Assembly: GCA_963746955.1 (NCBI GenBank)
Contig: CAVVDR010000008.1
Coordinates: 1 to 64,000, forward strand
Reading direction: 5' to 3'
Source: DASQBT01 sp963746955
Lineage (GTDB): Bacteria; Pseudomonadota; Gammaproteobacteria; Burkholderiales; Thiobacillaceae
Length of the DNA: 64,000 nucleotides
The notes under the pieces were generated by a model. The model did not search any database. It was not told the origin of the DNA and saw only the letters and a list, made by a program, of their open reading frames with translations. The stretch's first letter is position 1, and each line of letters starts with the position of its first letter. Shown here one piece after another: positions 17,268 to 26,030 of this stretch. The translations under genes and the position numbers were made by a program.

Positions 17268-19946
17268 ATGACCCAGCACTATCTTCATCCCCTCCTCCAC
17301 CCGCGTTCCGTGGCCGTGTTCGGCGCAAGCGACCGGGAGGATTCCGTGGCCGGGATCATCTTCCGCAACATGGTTACGTCGGGCTTCCAGGGCCAGGTCT
17401 TCCCCATCAATCCCAAACGGCAGGAAGTGCTGGGGCATGCCTGCTTTGCGAACGCCGCCAATCTGCCTGAGACGCCCGAGCTGGCAATCATCGCCACCCC
17501 CGCTCCGACCATACCCGGCATTCTCGAAGACTGCGGCGCACGCGGCATCAGGAACGCCGTGGTACTGTCCGCCGGTTTTCGTGAAGTTGGCGAACTGGGC
17601 GCCGCACTGGAAGAGAAACTGGTGCATACCGCCAAGCGTCTGGGCATCCGCTTCATTGGACCCAACTGCCTGGGCATCCAGCGCCCGGCCATTGGACTGA
17701 ACGCCACCTTCGCCTTGGGCACGGCGCTGCCCGGCGATCTTGCCCTGGTATCGCAATCCGGTGCCATCTGCACGGCGATGCTGGACTGGGCGTCATCCAA
17801 CGGCATCGGGTTCTCCAGCGTCATTTCCACCGGCGCATCGGCGGATCTGGATTTCGGCGAATTGCTCGACTACCTGGCCTATGACCCGGCCACCAAGGGC
17901 ATCCTCATGTACATCGAAGGCATCCGCGATGCACGCCGCTTCATGAGCGCCCTGCGTGCCGTATCGAGGCTGAAGCCCGTGGTCATGGTCAAGGTGGGAC
18001 GCGATGAAGCGGGCTCCAAAGCGGTGGCCTCCCATACCGGGGCGCTGGTGGGGTCAGACCTGGTTTTTGAGGCCCTGGTAAGGCGTGCCGGCGTGGTGCG
18101 GGTCAACACCATTCTGCAGTTGTTTGCCTGCGCTCGCGCACTTGCCGCCCACATCCACCCCACCGGCAATCGCCTGACCATACTCACCAATGGCGGCGGC
18201 CCAGGCGTCATGGCTACGGACCGTGCCGTGGAAATGCGGGTGAAACTGGCCGAACTGGCGCCCCAGACAATGGAGCAGCTCAATGCCTCGCTGCCGCCCA
18301 CCTGGTCCCATGGCAATCCGGTGGACATCATCGGCGACGCGGGTGCGGAGCGCTATCGCGCCGCCATGGCAGCCTGCCTGGCCGACCCGGGCGTGGACGG
18401 CGTGCTGGCCATGCTCACGCCGCAGGCCATGACCAAACCCACGGAGGCCGCCCAGGCCGTGGTAGAGGTGGCGAAGGGTTCCGACAAGCCGGTGCTGACC
18501 TGCTGGATGGGGGAAAACCAGGTGGCAGAGGGCCGCAAGCTGTTCAAGGAAGCGGGCATCCCCTACTTCACTACCCCCGAACCGGCAGTGGAGGTGTTTT
18601 CCTATCTCTCCGCGTTTTACGAAAACCAGCGCCTGCTGTTGCAAACGCCGGGACCACTCTCCCATGAGGAAGCGCCGGACGTGGAGGGCGCGCGCATGAT
18701 CATCGAAGGCGCGCTGGCCCAGGGCCGGCACCTGCTCAACGAGGTGGAGTCCAAGGCCCTGTTGTCCGCCTTCCATATCCCGGTGGCCCAGACCAGCATT
18801 GCCCACAGCGCCACAGAAGCCATGCTCATGGCGCAGCAGATGGGCTTCCCCGTGGCCATGAAGATCAATTCCCAGCAGGTCAGCCACAAGTCCGATGTGG
18901 GTGGTGTGCGGCTGGGACTTTCCAACGGCCAGGCCGTGCGCGGCGCCTTCATGGGCATGATGGACGAAGTGCACAAACGCGTGCCGGACGCAATGCTGGA
19001 TGGGGTGGTGATCGAGCCCATGGTGACCCGGCCCAATGCCAGGGAGGTGCTGGTGGGTGTGGTCAGCGATCCGGTGTTGGGGCCGGTCATTGCCTTCGGT
19101 GCCGGTGGCGTGGATGTGGAAGCTCTCCAGGATCGAGCCGTGTCCCTGCCACCCCTCAATCGCTACCTGGCCAGCGACTTGATCAAGCGCACCCGGGTAG
19201 CCAGGTTGCTGGGGAAGTTTCGCAATCGCCCCTCTGCCAACTTTGCCGCGGTAGAACAAGTGTTATTGCGCGTCTCCGAAATGGTGTGCGAACTTCCCTG
19301 GATCGCCGAACTCGACATCAATCCCCTGCTAGTGGACGAAAACGGGGCCTTGGCCGCTGACGCGCGCATCGTCATTGCTGCGCGCCAACCTGGGTCGGAC
19401 CGTTACCGCCACATGGCCATCCATCCCTACCCGGCCCATCTGGTGAGCCATTGGCAACTGTCCAACGGCATGGACGTTACCATCCGTCCCATTCGCCCGG
19501 AGGATGCAGAGATCACCCAGGCCTTCGTGCGTGGGCTGTCGGAGGAGTCCAAGTACTTCCGCTACATGAACGCCGTGCACGAGCTGTCCCCTGCCATGCT
19601 GGCCCGTTTGACGCAGATTGACTACGACCGGGAGATGGCCCTGCTGATGGTGACCAGCGTTGATGGACAGGAAGTGGAGATGGGCGTGGCGCGCTACGCG
19701 GTGGATGCATCATTTTCCCACGCCGAGTTCGCGCTTGTGGTGGACGACCGCTGGCAGCATCAAGGTATCGGCTACAAGCTCATGAATGTGCTCATGGACG
19801 TCGCCAGGAGCAAGGGCGTGAAAGTGCTGGAAGGGGAGGTGCTGAAGATCAACCACAAAATGCTGCGCCTGGTGGAAGGGCTGGGCTTTCGAATCGAACC
19901 CCACCCTGACGACGACAACATCAAGTACATCGTGCGTGAGTTGTAA
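17268..19946 (+). CDS. patZ: Protein lysine acetyltransferase of the PatZ/YfiQ type (ADP-forming acyl-CoA ligase fold plus GNAT)
   Basis: 892 residues from the ATG at 17268; a TTG five codons earlier is possible, but MTQHYLHPLLHPRSVAVFG matches the usual family start. Residues 1-700 form a CoA-binding/succinyl-CoA-ligase-like unit (VFGAS, SQSGAICTAMLDWA, ILTNGGGPGVMATDRA) plus an ATP-grasp-like part (GFPVAMKINSQQVSHKSDVG). About 720-892 is a GNAT acetyltransferase (VTIRPIRPEDAEITQAFVRG; acetyl-CoA loop DDRWQHQGIGYKLM). In PatZ the ligase-like domain is non-catalytic and senses acetyl-CoA while the GNAT domain acetylates Lys of targets such as acetyl-CoA synthetase. The length agrees with E. 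coli PatZ (886). It lies directly before the membrane complex operon but is separated by about 300 bases and is probably transcribed alone. Confidence 0.87.
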   Translation: MTQHYLHPLLHPRSVAVFGASDREDSVAGIIFRNMVTSGFQGQVFPINPKRQEVLGHACFANAANLPETPELAIIATPAPTIPGILEDCGARGIRNAVVLSAGFREVGELGAALEEKLVHTAKRLGIRFIGPNCLGIQRPAIGLNATFALGTALPGDLALVSQSGAICTAMLDWASSNGIGFSSVISTGASADLDFGELLDYLAYDPATKGILMYIEGIRDARRFMSALRAVSRLKPVVMVKVGRDEAGSKAVASHTGALVGSDLVFEALVRRAGVVRVNTILQLFACARALAAHIHPTGNRLTILTNGGGPGVMATDRAVEMRVKLAELAPQTMEQLNASLPPTWSHGNPVDIIGDAGAERYRAAMAACLADPGVDGVLAMLTPQAMTKPTEAAQAVVEVAKGSDKPVLTCWMGENQVAEGRKLFKEAGIPYFTTPEPAVEVFSYLSAFYENQRLLLQTPGPLSHEEAPDVEGARMIIEGALAQGRHLLNEVESKALLSAFHIPVAQTSIAHSATEAMLMAQQMGFPVAMKINSQQVSHKSDVGGVRLGLSNGQAVRGAFMGMMDEVHKRVPDAMLDGVVIEPMVTRPNAREVLVGVVSDPVLGPVIAFGAGGVDVEALQDRAVSLPPLNRYLASDLIKRTRVARLLGKFRNRPSANFAAVEQVLLRVSEMVCELPWIAELDINPLLVDENGALAADARIVIAARQPGSDRYRHMAIHPYPAHLVSHWQLSNGMDVTIRPIRPEDAEITQAFVRGLSEESKYFRYMNAVHELSPAMLARLTQIDYDREMALLMVTSVDGQEVEMGVARYAVDASFSHAEFALVVDDRWQHQGIGYKLMNVLMDVARSKGVKVLEGEVLKINHKMLRLVEGLGFRIEPHPDDDNIKYIVREL

Positions 19947-20113
19947 GCGATCACAATGCAAGACTCTGCCGTGTGCGTCCTCCACCCGAAATCAATTTGT
20001 GGGCTCATGACAAACGCCTGTAATATGGCTTCCCTAGTATGCAGGCACCGCGGCATGCCTTGGAGCACAGGCGTTCCACTCTGGTGCAGTTGCGAAAAGA
20101 TTGGCAATAATCT

Positions 20114-20150
20114 GGGATCTACGGTCCGGCTCATTCTGCCCGTAGATCCC
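20114..20150. repeat. 11-bp inverted repeat upstream of the membrane complex operon
   Basis: GGGATCTACGG at 20114-20124 is perfectly repeated in inverse at 20140-20150 with a 15-base spacer. It lies 168 bases after the acetyltransferase stop and 94 bases before the first Mrp gene. No T-run follows, so it is not a textbook terminator; an operator for a dimeric regulator or an mRNA hairpin are the alternatives. The rest of 19947-20243 has no gene that I can support. Confidence 0.45.
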
Positions 20151-20243
20151 GGCCTCCGGCGTATGTTCCGGCTGGGTCTGACCCGAATCAGATTTTGGCT
20201 TGGTTCATGCTATGGATCCTGAATCAACCACGGAGACCCTTTG

Positions 20244-20768
20244 GTGACCCCAAGTCCGGTTGCATCCTCAGCCGCCCCGAGTGCTTATCTAGTCGGATTT
20301 GCCGCCTGTCTGCTTACCTGGACCCTGCTCACCGGCAGCCTGTCCGCCGATGAGTTGCTGCTGGGCGGCATTGTCGCCCTGGTTGTGGTGCTTGTCGCCG
20401 GGCCGCGCTTGGGATTGCTCTCCGGGCTCAGGCTGACGCCGCTGGCGCCCCTGCACATGTTGCGTTACCTCGGCTATTTCTTCTGGCAGTTGGCGCTGTC
20501 AAATTTCGACGTGGCGCGACGGGTCGTCTCGCCCGACCTGCCAATCAATCCAGGACTCGTGGAAGTGCACACTGGACTGACCTCGGATCTCGGCCGCATG
20601 CTGCTCGCCAACAGCATCACCTTGACGCCGGGCACACTGACGGTGGAGGCGGATGGCGATCGCATGTTGATCCACTGGATCGACTGCCCCGCGGACTGCG
20701 ATCTGGAGAGCGCCACGCGCGCCATCGCCGCAGGTTTCGAGCAACGCATTTCGGGTTTCCTCAAATGA
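20244..20768 (+). CDS. mrpE: MrpE-like antiporter module subunit
   Basis: A 174-residue membrane protein from a GTG at 20244, chosen because GGAG lies 8 bases upstream; a TTG at 20241 is the alternative. Two to three N-terminal hydrophobic helices are followed by a soluble C-terminal part. The MrpE/MnhE pattern is clear: RYLGYFFWQLALSNFDVARR, then NPGLVEVHTGL, MLLANSITLTPGTLTVE and DRMLIHWIDCP. It is the first gene of a tightly overlapping operon; its stop overlaps the next ATG by 4 bases. In Mrp antiporters E, F and G are small accessory subunits beside the proton/sodium path. Here they belong to a larger redox-coupled complex. Confidence 0.85.
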   Translation: MTPSPVASSAAPSAYLVGFAACLLTWTLLTGSLSADELLLGGIVALVVVLVAGPRLGLLSGLRLTPLAPLHMLRYLGYFFWQLALSNFDVARRVVSPDLPINPGLVEVHTGLTSDLGRMLLANSITLTPGTLTVEADGDRMLIHWIDCPADCDLESATRAIAAGFEQRISGFLK

Positions 20769-21040
20769 ACTCCCCCAGTCTCAACCTGTTGGAAATCGCC
20801 TCGCTGTTTCTGCTCGGCGGTGCGCTGTTGTTGGGCTTCTTGCGCCTGGCACGCGGCCCGGCGGCGCCCGATCGCCTGGTCGCCGCCGACACCCTGGGCG
20901 TCATCGCTACCGCCGGGCTGGCACTGCTGGCGTGGCTGCTCGACAGCGCGCTCTATCTGGACGTGGCCCTGGTTTACGGCGTGTTGTCGTTCGTCAGCGT
21001 GGTGGCCCTGGCCCGTGCGGTCGAGGGAGAACGGACATGA
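20765..21040 (+). CDS. mrpF: MrpF-like antiporter module subunit
   Basis: A 91-residue protein with three predicted membrane helices. GFLRLARGPAAPDRLVAADT is the MrpF signature, with the conserved GP..PDR and AD motif between helices one and two. It overlaps mrpE by 4 bases and is followed by mrpG with a 4-base ATGA overlap. Part of the ion-translocating membrane arm. Confidence 0.87.
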   Translation: MNSPSLNLLEIASLFLLGGALLLGFLRLARGPAAPDRLVAADTLGVIATAGLALLAWLLDSALYLDVALVYGVLSFVSVVALARAVEGERT

Positions 21041-21342
21041 GGCTCGCGGCCGATCTGTTTCTCCTCGCCGGCGCGCTGCTTTGCCTGCTGGCCACCCTCG
21101 GCCTGTTGCGGATGCCCGACGTCTACAACCGCATCCAGGCCGCCACCAAGGCCTCGACCCTGGGCGTGGTTTTTATTCTCGTTGGAGTCAGCCTGCTGCA
21201 ACCCGGCTGGTGGCCCAAGCTGGTGGCCATCGCCGGCTTCATCCTGTTCACCAGCCCAGTCGGTTCCTCGACCCTGGCGCGCGCTTTCCACCGCGCGGGA
21301 GTGCGCGTCTGGCAAACCAAAGACAGGGCGGAGCGACCGTGA
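21037..21342 (+). CDS. mrpG: MrpG-like antiporter module subunit
   Basis: A 101-residue protein starting MRLAADLFLLAGALLCLLAT. Three membrane helices; LLRMPDVYNRIQAATKASTL is the MrpG hallmark, and SPVGSSTLARAFHRAG closes the family motif set (SPV/T..lARAA). It overlaps mrpF by 4 bases and the next gene by 4 bases. The start at 21037 was chosen over an upstream in-frame ATG that would extend into mrpF with non-family sequence. Confidence 0.87.
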   Translation: MRLAADLFLLAGALLCLLATLGLLRMPDVYNRIQAATKASTLGVVFILVGVSLLQPGWWPKLVAIAGFILFTSPVGSSTLARAFHRAGVRVWQTKDRAERP

Positions 21343-21602
21343 TCGCCTGGACTAGCGTGCTGGTGGTGGCGTTGATGCTGGGCGCGGCGGTTCTGGTACT
21401 GCTGTTCGATAACCTGATCGCCGCCATCGCTGCATCCTCTGTCGTGTCGTTGCTGCTGTCCCTGCTCTACGTCCTGCTTGCCGCACCCGACGTGGCCTTG
21501 ACAGAAGCCGCGGTCGGCGCCGGCCTGTCAGGCGCAGTGCTGGCCCTCGGCCTGCGCCGCCTGAGATTGATCAACCTGAACAAGGGGGAAAGCGATGCAT
21601 AA
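21339..21602 (+). CDS. MbhD/DUF4040-like hydrogenase-type membrane subunit
   Basis: An 87-residue protein from a GTG at 21339. About three helices; LYVLLAAPDVALTEAAVGAG is the conserved segment of the DUF4040/MbhD family, which equals a segment near the C-terminus of MrpA. Its separate existence, as in archaeal Mbh and Mbx complexes, shows that the large MrpA protein is split here. It overlaps mrpG by 4 bases and the MrpB-like gene by 8 bases. Too short for many gene finders, but spacing and composition support it. Confidence 0.82.
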   Translation: MIAWTSVLVVALMLGAAVLVLLFDNLIAAIAASSVVSLLLSLLYVLLAAPDVALTEAAVGAGLSGAVLALGLRRLRLINLNKGESDA

Positions 21603-22281
21603 GCTTGCCTCCCTGCTCTTCGCCGTCGGGCTGGCCGCCCTGCTCATGGCACTGGCGGCGCATTTGCCGCTGGGCGCAACGCCGATGACCATCGGTCACG
21701 CGAGCCTTGATCGCGGACCGGGTGAAATCGGATCGGCCAACATCGTGACGTCGGTGGTGCTGGCCTATCGCGGCATTGACACGCTGGGTGAACTGGCCAT
21801 CCTGTTCGCCGCAGCCAGCATCGCCGGCATGGTGCTCAGCCCTGCCATCCGCTCCCAACACAACGCCGACACCAAGCCCCGCACGCCGGCCGGGCTGGTG
21901 CTGCGCGCCGGTTCCGATCTGCTGTTTCCGCTCTTGCTCACGGTGGGTTTCTATATCGTTGCCCACGGCCACCTCACACCCGGCGGTGGTTTCCAGGGCG
22001 GCGTGGTGCTGGCGGCGGCGTTTTTTGTGTCTTTCCTGGCGCGTGCCGATCGACTGCCCAAACCGGCTGCGTTGATCCTGATGGAAGGCTTGGCCGGTGC
22101 GGCCTTTATCGGCATCGGTCTCGCCGCCATGCTCGACGGCGGCCCCTTCCTGCGACTTCTGCTGGACAAGGGTACGGTCGGCCACCTCATATCGGCTGGC
22201 AGCCTGCCCCTGCTCTACCTCGCGGTCGGCCTCAAGGTCGGTGCCGAACTATCCGACCTGCTCGCGCATCTGGCGGAATGA
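21595..22281 (+). CDS. mrpB: MbhE/MrpB-like membrane subunit
   Basis: A 228-residue membrane protein. The N-terminal 90 residues match the MbhE-type segment (SANIVTSVVLAYRGIDTLGE, then LAILFAAASIAGMVL); the C-terminal part is MrpB (FPLLLTVGFYIVAHGHLTPG, then GGFQGGVVLAAAF). This mirrors the end of MrpA plus MrpB as in Mrp and Mbh operons. Six or more helices. It overlaps its upstream neighbour by 8 bases and precedes mrpC by one base. Confidence 0.85.
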   Translation: MHKLASLLFAVGLAALLMALAAHLPLGATPMTIGHASLDRGPGEIGSANIVTSVVLAYRGIDTLGELAILFAAASIAGMVLSPAIRSQHNADTKPRTPAGLVLRAGSDLLFPLLLTVGFYIVAHGHLTPGGGFQGGVVLAAAFFVSFLARADRLPKPAALILMEGLAGAAFIGIGLAAMLDGGPFLRLLLDKGTVGHLISAGSLPLLYLAVGLKVGAELSDLLAHLAE

Positions 22282-22282
22282 A

Positions 22283-22750
22283 ATGAACCTGAATCCCCCC
22301 GATCTGATCCTTGTCCTGGTCGCTGGCGGCGTCGGCCTCGTCGCCATCGGCGCAGTCGGTCTGGCCGTGTCGCGTCACCTGTTGCGCCTGGTGTTGGCCC
22401 TGGCTATTGCCGAATGCGGTGTCAACCTGCTGCTGGTGCTGGCCGGCTACCGCTGGGACGCGGTGGCCCCGATCCTGACCGGCGCGGTCGTGACCCGGCC
22501 CATGGTCGATCCGGTGCCGCAGGCCTTGGTGCTGACGTCCATCGTCATCGGTGTCGGCGTACAAGCCCTGGCCGTCGCGCTGATGATCCGCATCAAGGAA
22601 GCCTACGGCACGCTGGACATCCGCGAACTGAAGACACGGGTGGAACAGGACATTTGCGGCGAGGCCGGCATTGCGCCGCCCCAGAGCATCAATTCGCCGC
22701 GACCCGGCCAGACCTTACCGGTGCCGGTCACCGCAAGGGAGTCCGCATGA
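22283..22750 (+). CDS. mrpC: MrpC/NuoK-like membrane subunit
   Basis: A 155-residue protein from the ATG at 22283, directly after the previous stop. Three helices of the NuoK fold: AIGAVGLAVSRHLLRLVLAL, then ECGVNLLLVLAG with the conserved Glu of helix two, and DPVPQALVLTSIVIGVGVQA, diagnostic for MrpC. The last 40 residues form a hydrophilic tail longer than usual for MrpC. It overlaps mrpD by 4 bases. It supplies part of the proton channel at the interface of antiporter and redox modules. Confidence 0.88.
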   Translation: MNLNPPDLILVLVAGGVGLVAIGAVGLAVSRHLLRLVLALAIAECGVNLLLVLAGYRWDAVAPILTGAVVTRPMVDPVPQALVLTSIVIGVGVQALAVALMIRIKEAYGTLDIRELKTRVEQDICGEAGIAPPQSINSPRPGQTLPVPVTARESA

Positions 22751-24183
22751 ACAGCCTCGCGCTGCCGGTGGTACTGCCATTGCTCGGCGCCTTCCTGATG
22801 CGCCCGCTCAGTCTTGCTTCGCCGCGGCTGGCGGGCTGGACCGGCCCGCTGGTGCTATTGGCTTGCATTGGGCTATTGGGTTGCATCGCCCTGCTTGCTG
22901 ACGGCCAACCGGTCATGGCGGCAATTGGCGGTTACGCGGCCCCCTTGGGCATCGTGTTCTATGCCGATTCCGTGGCCCTGCTATTTGCGCTCGCGGTGCC
23001 GCTCTTCGCGCTGCTGTTGTGGCCGCGCGAAAGCGGCGATCGGGTCAGCGCGCTGATGCTGCTGCTGGTCGGCTCCGGCATCGGCATGGCGATTTCCGGC
23101 GACCTGTTCAATATCTTCGTGTTCTACGAACTGCTCTCGGTCGCCTCCTTCGGCCTGGTCGCGGCGAGCGGCAACGCACGCACCTATGCCGCGACGCTGC
23201 GCTATCTGCTGGTAAGCGGCTTTGCCTCGGTGCTGGCGCTGCTCGGAATCACCCTGGTCTATACCCAGACCGGTACGCTCAACCTCGCGCATCTGTCGGC
23301 GCTGGCGCCAACCCATCTCGCCAATCCGATCGGCCTGGCTGCCTTTACCTGCCTGTTGCTCGGCTTCGGGGTCAAGGCGGAGTTGTTCCCTGTCAATGCC
23401 TGGGTGCCGGAGGTCTACGCCACCGCGCCGAAGCGGGTCTCCGCATTGCTGGCGGGGGTCGTGTCCAAGCTGTCGATCCTGGCGCTATTGCGCCTGCTGC
23501 TGCTGATCTTTGATCTGCCCGAGGCGCGCCAGATGTTGCTGGTCCTCGGTTTGATCGGCTTGGTGAGCGGTGAGCTGGCGGCTTGGCGTGCGCGCGATCT
23601 GCCGCGCATGCTGGCCTATTCGTCCATCGGGCAACTCGGCCTGTTGTTCATTGCCCTGTCGATACCCGGTGAGGCCGGTCTGGTCGCAACTTTGGCCGTG
23701 GCCCTGCACCATCTGGTGCTGAAGCCCGCGCTGTTCCTCCTGGCGGAACGCTGGAGCGGCGGACTCGACGGTCTCGCCGGTGCCGGCCGCCAGGCGCCGC
23801 TGGCCGCTGGCCTGTTCACGCTGTTCGCACTGTCCCTGGTGGGCGTACCCCCGCTGCCCGGCTTCTGGGCAAAGCTGTTGCTGCTGCTGAGTCTTGGGCA
23901 GAATGAGGGTCTGCTGGCCCAGGTCGCCATGGCCGGCGTGCTGTTGATGACTGTGGTCGAAGCGCATTACCTGTTCCGCTCGGTGGGACTGCTGTATGCG
24001 AAGGTGGATCGCCCTGCGACCCCGCATCGCACCAGCGATGTGGCCGTAGCCAGCCTGCTCGGTGTGCTGCTGGTTGCCAGCGTTCCTCTCATGCCGATCC
24101 TGGCCGACACCTTTGCCACCATGGCCAGGCAGGTTGCGGATTTGCCCGCCTACCGTACGCTGATCCTGGGAGTCGCGCCGTGA
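22747..24183 (+). CDS. mrpD: MrpD-like antiporter subunit (NuoL/M/N family)
   Basis: A 478-residue protein with about 14 membrane helices. Key residues of the proton/sodium pathway are present: the Glu in FNIFVFYELLSVASF, Lys and Glu in GVKAELFPVNAWVPEVYATA, followed by PKRVSALLAGVVSK, and the helix-breaking segments near HHLVLKPALFLLAERWSGG. The normal length for MrpD is about 490. The start ATG overlaps mrpC by 4 bases; upstream in-frame sequence is shadow coding. It is the first of two large antiporter-like subunits in this operon. Confidence 0.9.
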   Translation: MNSLALPVVLPLLGAFLMRPLSLASPRLAGWTGPLVLLACIGLLGCIALLADGQPVMAAIGGYAAPLGIVFYADSVALLFALAVPLFALLLWPRESGDRVSALMLLLVGSGIGMAISGDLFNIFVFYELLSVASFGLVAASGNARTYAATLRYLLVSGFASVLALLGITLVYTQTGTLNLAHLSALAPTHLANPIGLAAFTCLLLGFGVKAELFPVNAWVPEVYATAPKRVSALLAGVVSKLSILALLRLLLLIFDLPEARQMLLVLGLIGLVSGELAAWRARDLPRMLAYSSIGQLGLLFIALSIPGEAGLVATLAVALHHLVLKPALFLLAERWSGGLDGLAGAGRQAPLAAGLFTLFALSLVGVPPLPGFWAKLLLLLSLGQNEGLLAQVAMAGVLLMTVVEAHYLFRSVGLLYAKVDRPATPHRTSDVAVASLLGVLLVASVPLMPILADTFATMARQVADLPAYRTLILGVAP

Positions 24184-26030
24184 GTTTCGCTGCCCTCGAC
24201 ACGCTTTACCTAATCGCGGCGCTGACCCTGCTGGCGATGTTGCTTGCGGGACGCTGGCGCGGCGCGGGCGTTCTGGCAACTTTCTTGTATGCGGCGCAGT
24301 TGTGGGCGCTGTCCCAGGTCGGCGACGCCAGCGCCGGCTTTGGCTTCTCCGCTTTCGGCTTCGCACTGGCGTGGCACTTCGATGCGCTGGCCTGGATGTT
24401 TGCGGTCGTCACCCTGGTGGCCGCTCTGTTCTCCAGCTGGTTTGCTTCGGGCGAATGGCTGCGTGCTTACGTCGGTAGCCGGCGGCTGCTGCACTGCGCC
24501 CTTGCCGGCAACGTTCTGGCGATGCTGCTGCTGCTTGGCAGTGGCGATCTGCTGACCCTATTCGTCGGCTGGGAAGCGACATCCTGGGCGGGCTTCCTGC
24601 TCATGGCCCTGGCCGGCGGTGTCGCCCGCAAGGCAGCCCTCAAGTATCTGGTCTATGCCATCGCCGGCGCGATGTCCCTGCTCGCCGCCCTGGTCGTACT
24701 GTTTCAGGCCGGCGGCTCGTTCGGCTTCGCTGCGGCGCAAGCGAGCCTGGCCGAGATGGGCGACCTGCAACTGTGGGGCATGGTGCTGCTGTTCCTGATC
24801 GGCTTCGGCGCCAAGATGGCCCTGTTGCCTTTCCATCTCTGGCAGGCGCCGGCCTATTCCGAGACCCCTGCGCCGGGCGCAGTATTCCTTGGCGCCATTG
24901 TCGGCCGCGTCGGTCTGTTTGCTCTGGCCGTGGTGCTGTTCAAGCTGGTCGGCATTACGCATCTCAAAGCCCTGGATATTCCCTACACCTTCCTCAACGC
25001 GCAGGACCTGATCGCCTGGCTCGCCGCGCTGACCATCATCTTGCCCACCTACACCGCATTGAAGCAGAATGACGCGCGCTATCTGCTGGCCTGGCACGGT
25101 GTCGGCCAAGGCGGCTACATGCTGATCGGCCTGATGCTGGGCACCGCGCTGGGCACGGCCGGCGGCCTGTTGCACGTGATCAACCACGCCGCCACCCAAG
25201 CCACCCTGCTGATGGCGGTGTTCGCGGTGCAGCATCGCATCGGCCACACCGACCTCAATCGCCTGGGCGGCCTGGTGGCGCGCATGCCGCTGACCTTCCT
25301 GGCCCTGCTGCTGGGCATCATCAGCCTGGCCGGACTGCCGCCGATGAGCGGCTTCGTCTCCAAGTGGATGGTGTACACGGCGCTGATCCAGGATGGCCGC
25401 CCCTTGCTGTTCGTGACCAGCGTCATCGGCACACTGGGCACCATCCTTTCCCTGTACAAGCTGATCCATAACGTGTTCCTTGGCCAGTTGCGCGCCGAAC
25501 ACGAAAAGATCGACGAGGCGCCGCTATCGATGCTGATCCCCATGCTCGCCTGCGGTCTCATCGCCTTCGTCACCGGCGTGGCGCCCGGCCTGCTGTTGGG
25601 CTGGGTAGCCGCAGCACAGGGCGCGCTCGGCCTGCCCGTGCTGGAATACACCTTGGGCGGGGTGTCCACGCCGCAGGCCAGTCTGGACATGCTGTGGGTG
25701 GTAGGCGTGCTGTTCGCCGGTTTCGGCGTCGGTGCCGTGCTGTTCTACGGTTTCGGTGGCAAGACCCAGCGCATCAACCAGCTTGACAACTACGCCGGCG
25801 GGCACTTCCTCACCGCCCAGATGCGCTACCAATACAGTGACAACTTCTATGCCGGTCTGATGCACTTGATCGGCGGCTGGTATCGGGGTAGTTTCAAGTG
25901 GCTGGAAGACGCCATCGGTTCCACTGTGAGCCTCGTTGCCGAGACTGCGGGCGGCTGGTACCGGGTGACAAGTCCGGGGTTTTACTTGCTGGCAGGCGCC
26001 ACGCTGCTGCTGGCTTGGGTGTTGCTATGA
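24180..26030 (+). CDS. NuoL/MbhH-like antiporter subunit with extended C-terminus
   Basis: A 616-residue protein from a GTG at 24180, overlapping mrpD by 4 bases. The antiporter core shows LFVGWEATSWAGFLLMALAG (the conserved Glu), KMALLPFHLWQAPAYSETPA (Lys and His), HVINHAATQATLLM and LAGLPPMSGFVSKWMVY. Beyond about residue 470 there are extra helices and a soluble stretch (GGKTQRINQLDNYAGGHFLT) ending in a membrane segment, reminiscent of the C-terminal extensions in NuoL/HyfB/MbhH proteins that contact NuoH. It is probably a second pump site of the complex. Confidence 0.87.
   Translation: MSFAALDTLYLIAALTLLAMLLAGRWRGAGVLATFLYAAQLWALSQVGDASAGFGFSAFGFALAWHFDALAWMFAVVTLVAALFSSWFASGEWLRAYVGSRRLLHCALAGNVLAMLLLLGSGDLLTLFVGWEATSWAGFLLMALAGGVARKAALKYLVYAIAGAMSLLAALVVLFQAGGSFGFAAAQASLAEMGDLQLWGMVLLFLIGFGAKMALLPFHLWQAPAYSETPAPGAVFLGAIVGRVGLFALAVVLFKLVGITHLKALDIPYTFLNAQDLIAWLAALTIILPTYTALKQNDARYLLAWHGVGQGGYMLIGLMLGTALGTAGGLLHVINHAATQATLLMAVFAVQHRIGHTDLNRLGGLVARMPLTFLALLLGIISLAGLPPMSGFVSKWMVYTALIQDGRPLLFVTSVIGTLGTILSLYKLIHNVFLGQLRAEHEKIDEAPLSMLIPMLACGLIAFVTGVAPGLLLGWVAAAQGALGLPVLEYTLGGVSTPQASLDMLWVVGVLFAGFGVGAVLFYGFGGKTQRINQLDNYAGGHFLTAQMRYQYSDNFYAGLMHLIGGWYRGSFKWLEDAIGSTVSLVAETAGGWYRVTSPGFYLLAGATLLLAWVLL

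Noticed and set aside
18054..19259. 401-codon minus-strand frame within the acetyltransferase gene
   Set aside because: His/Gly-rich antisense of a strongly conserved PatZ-type protein; no ribosome-binding site or recognisable domain.
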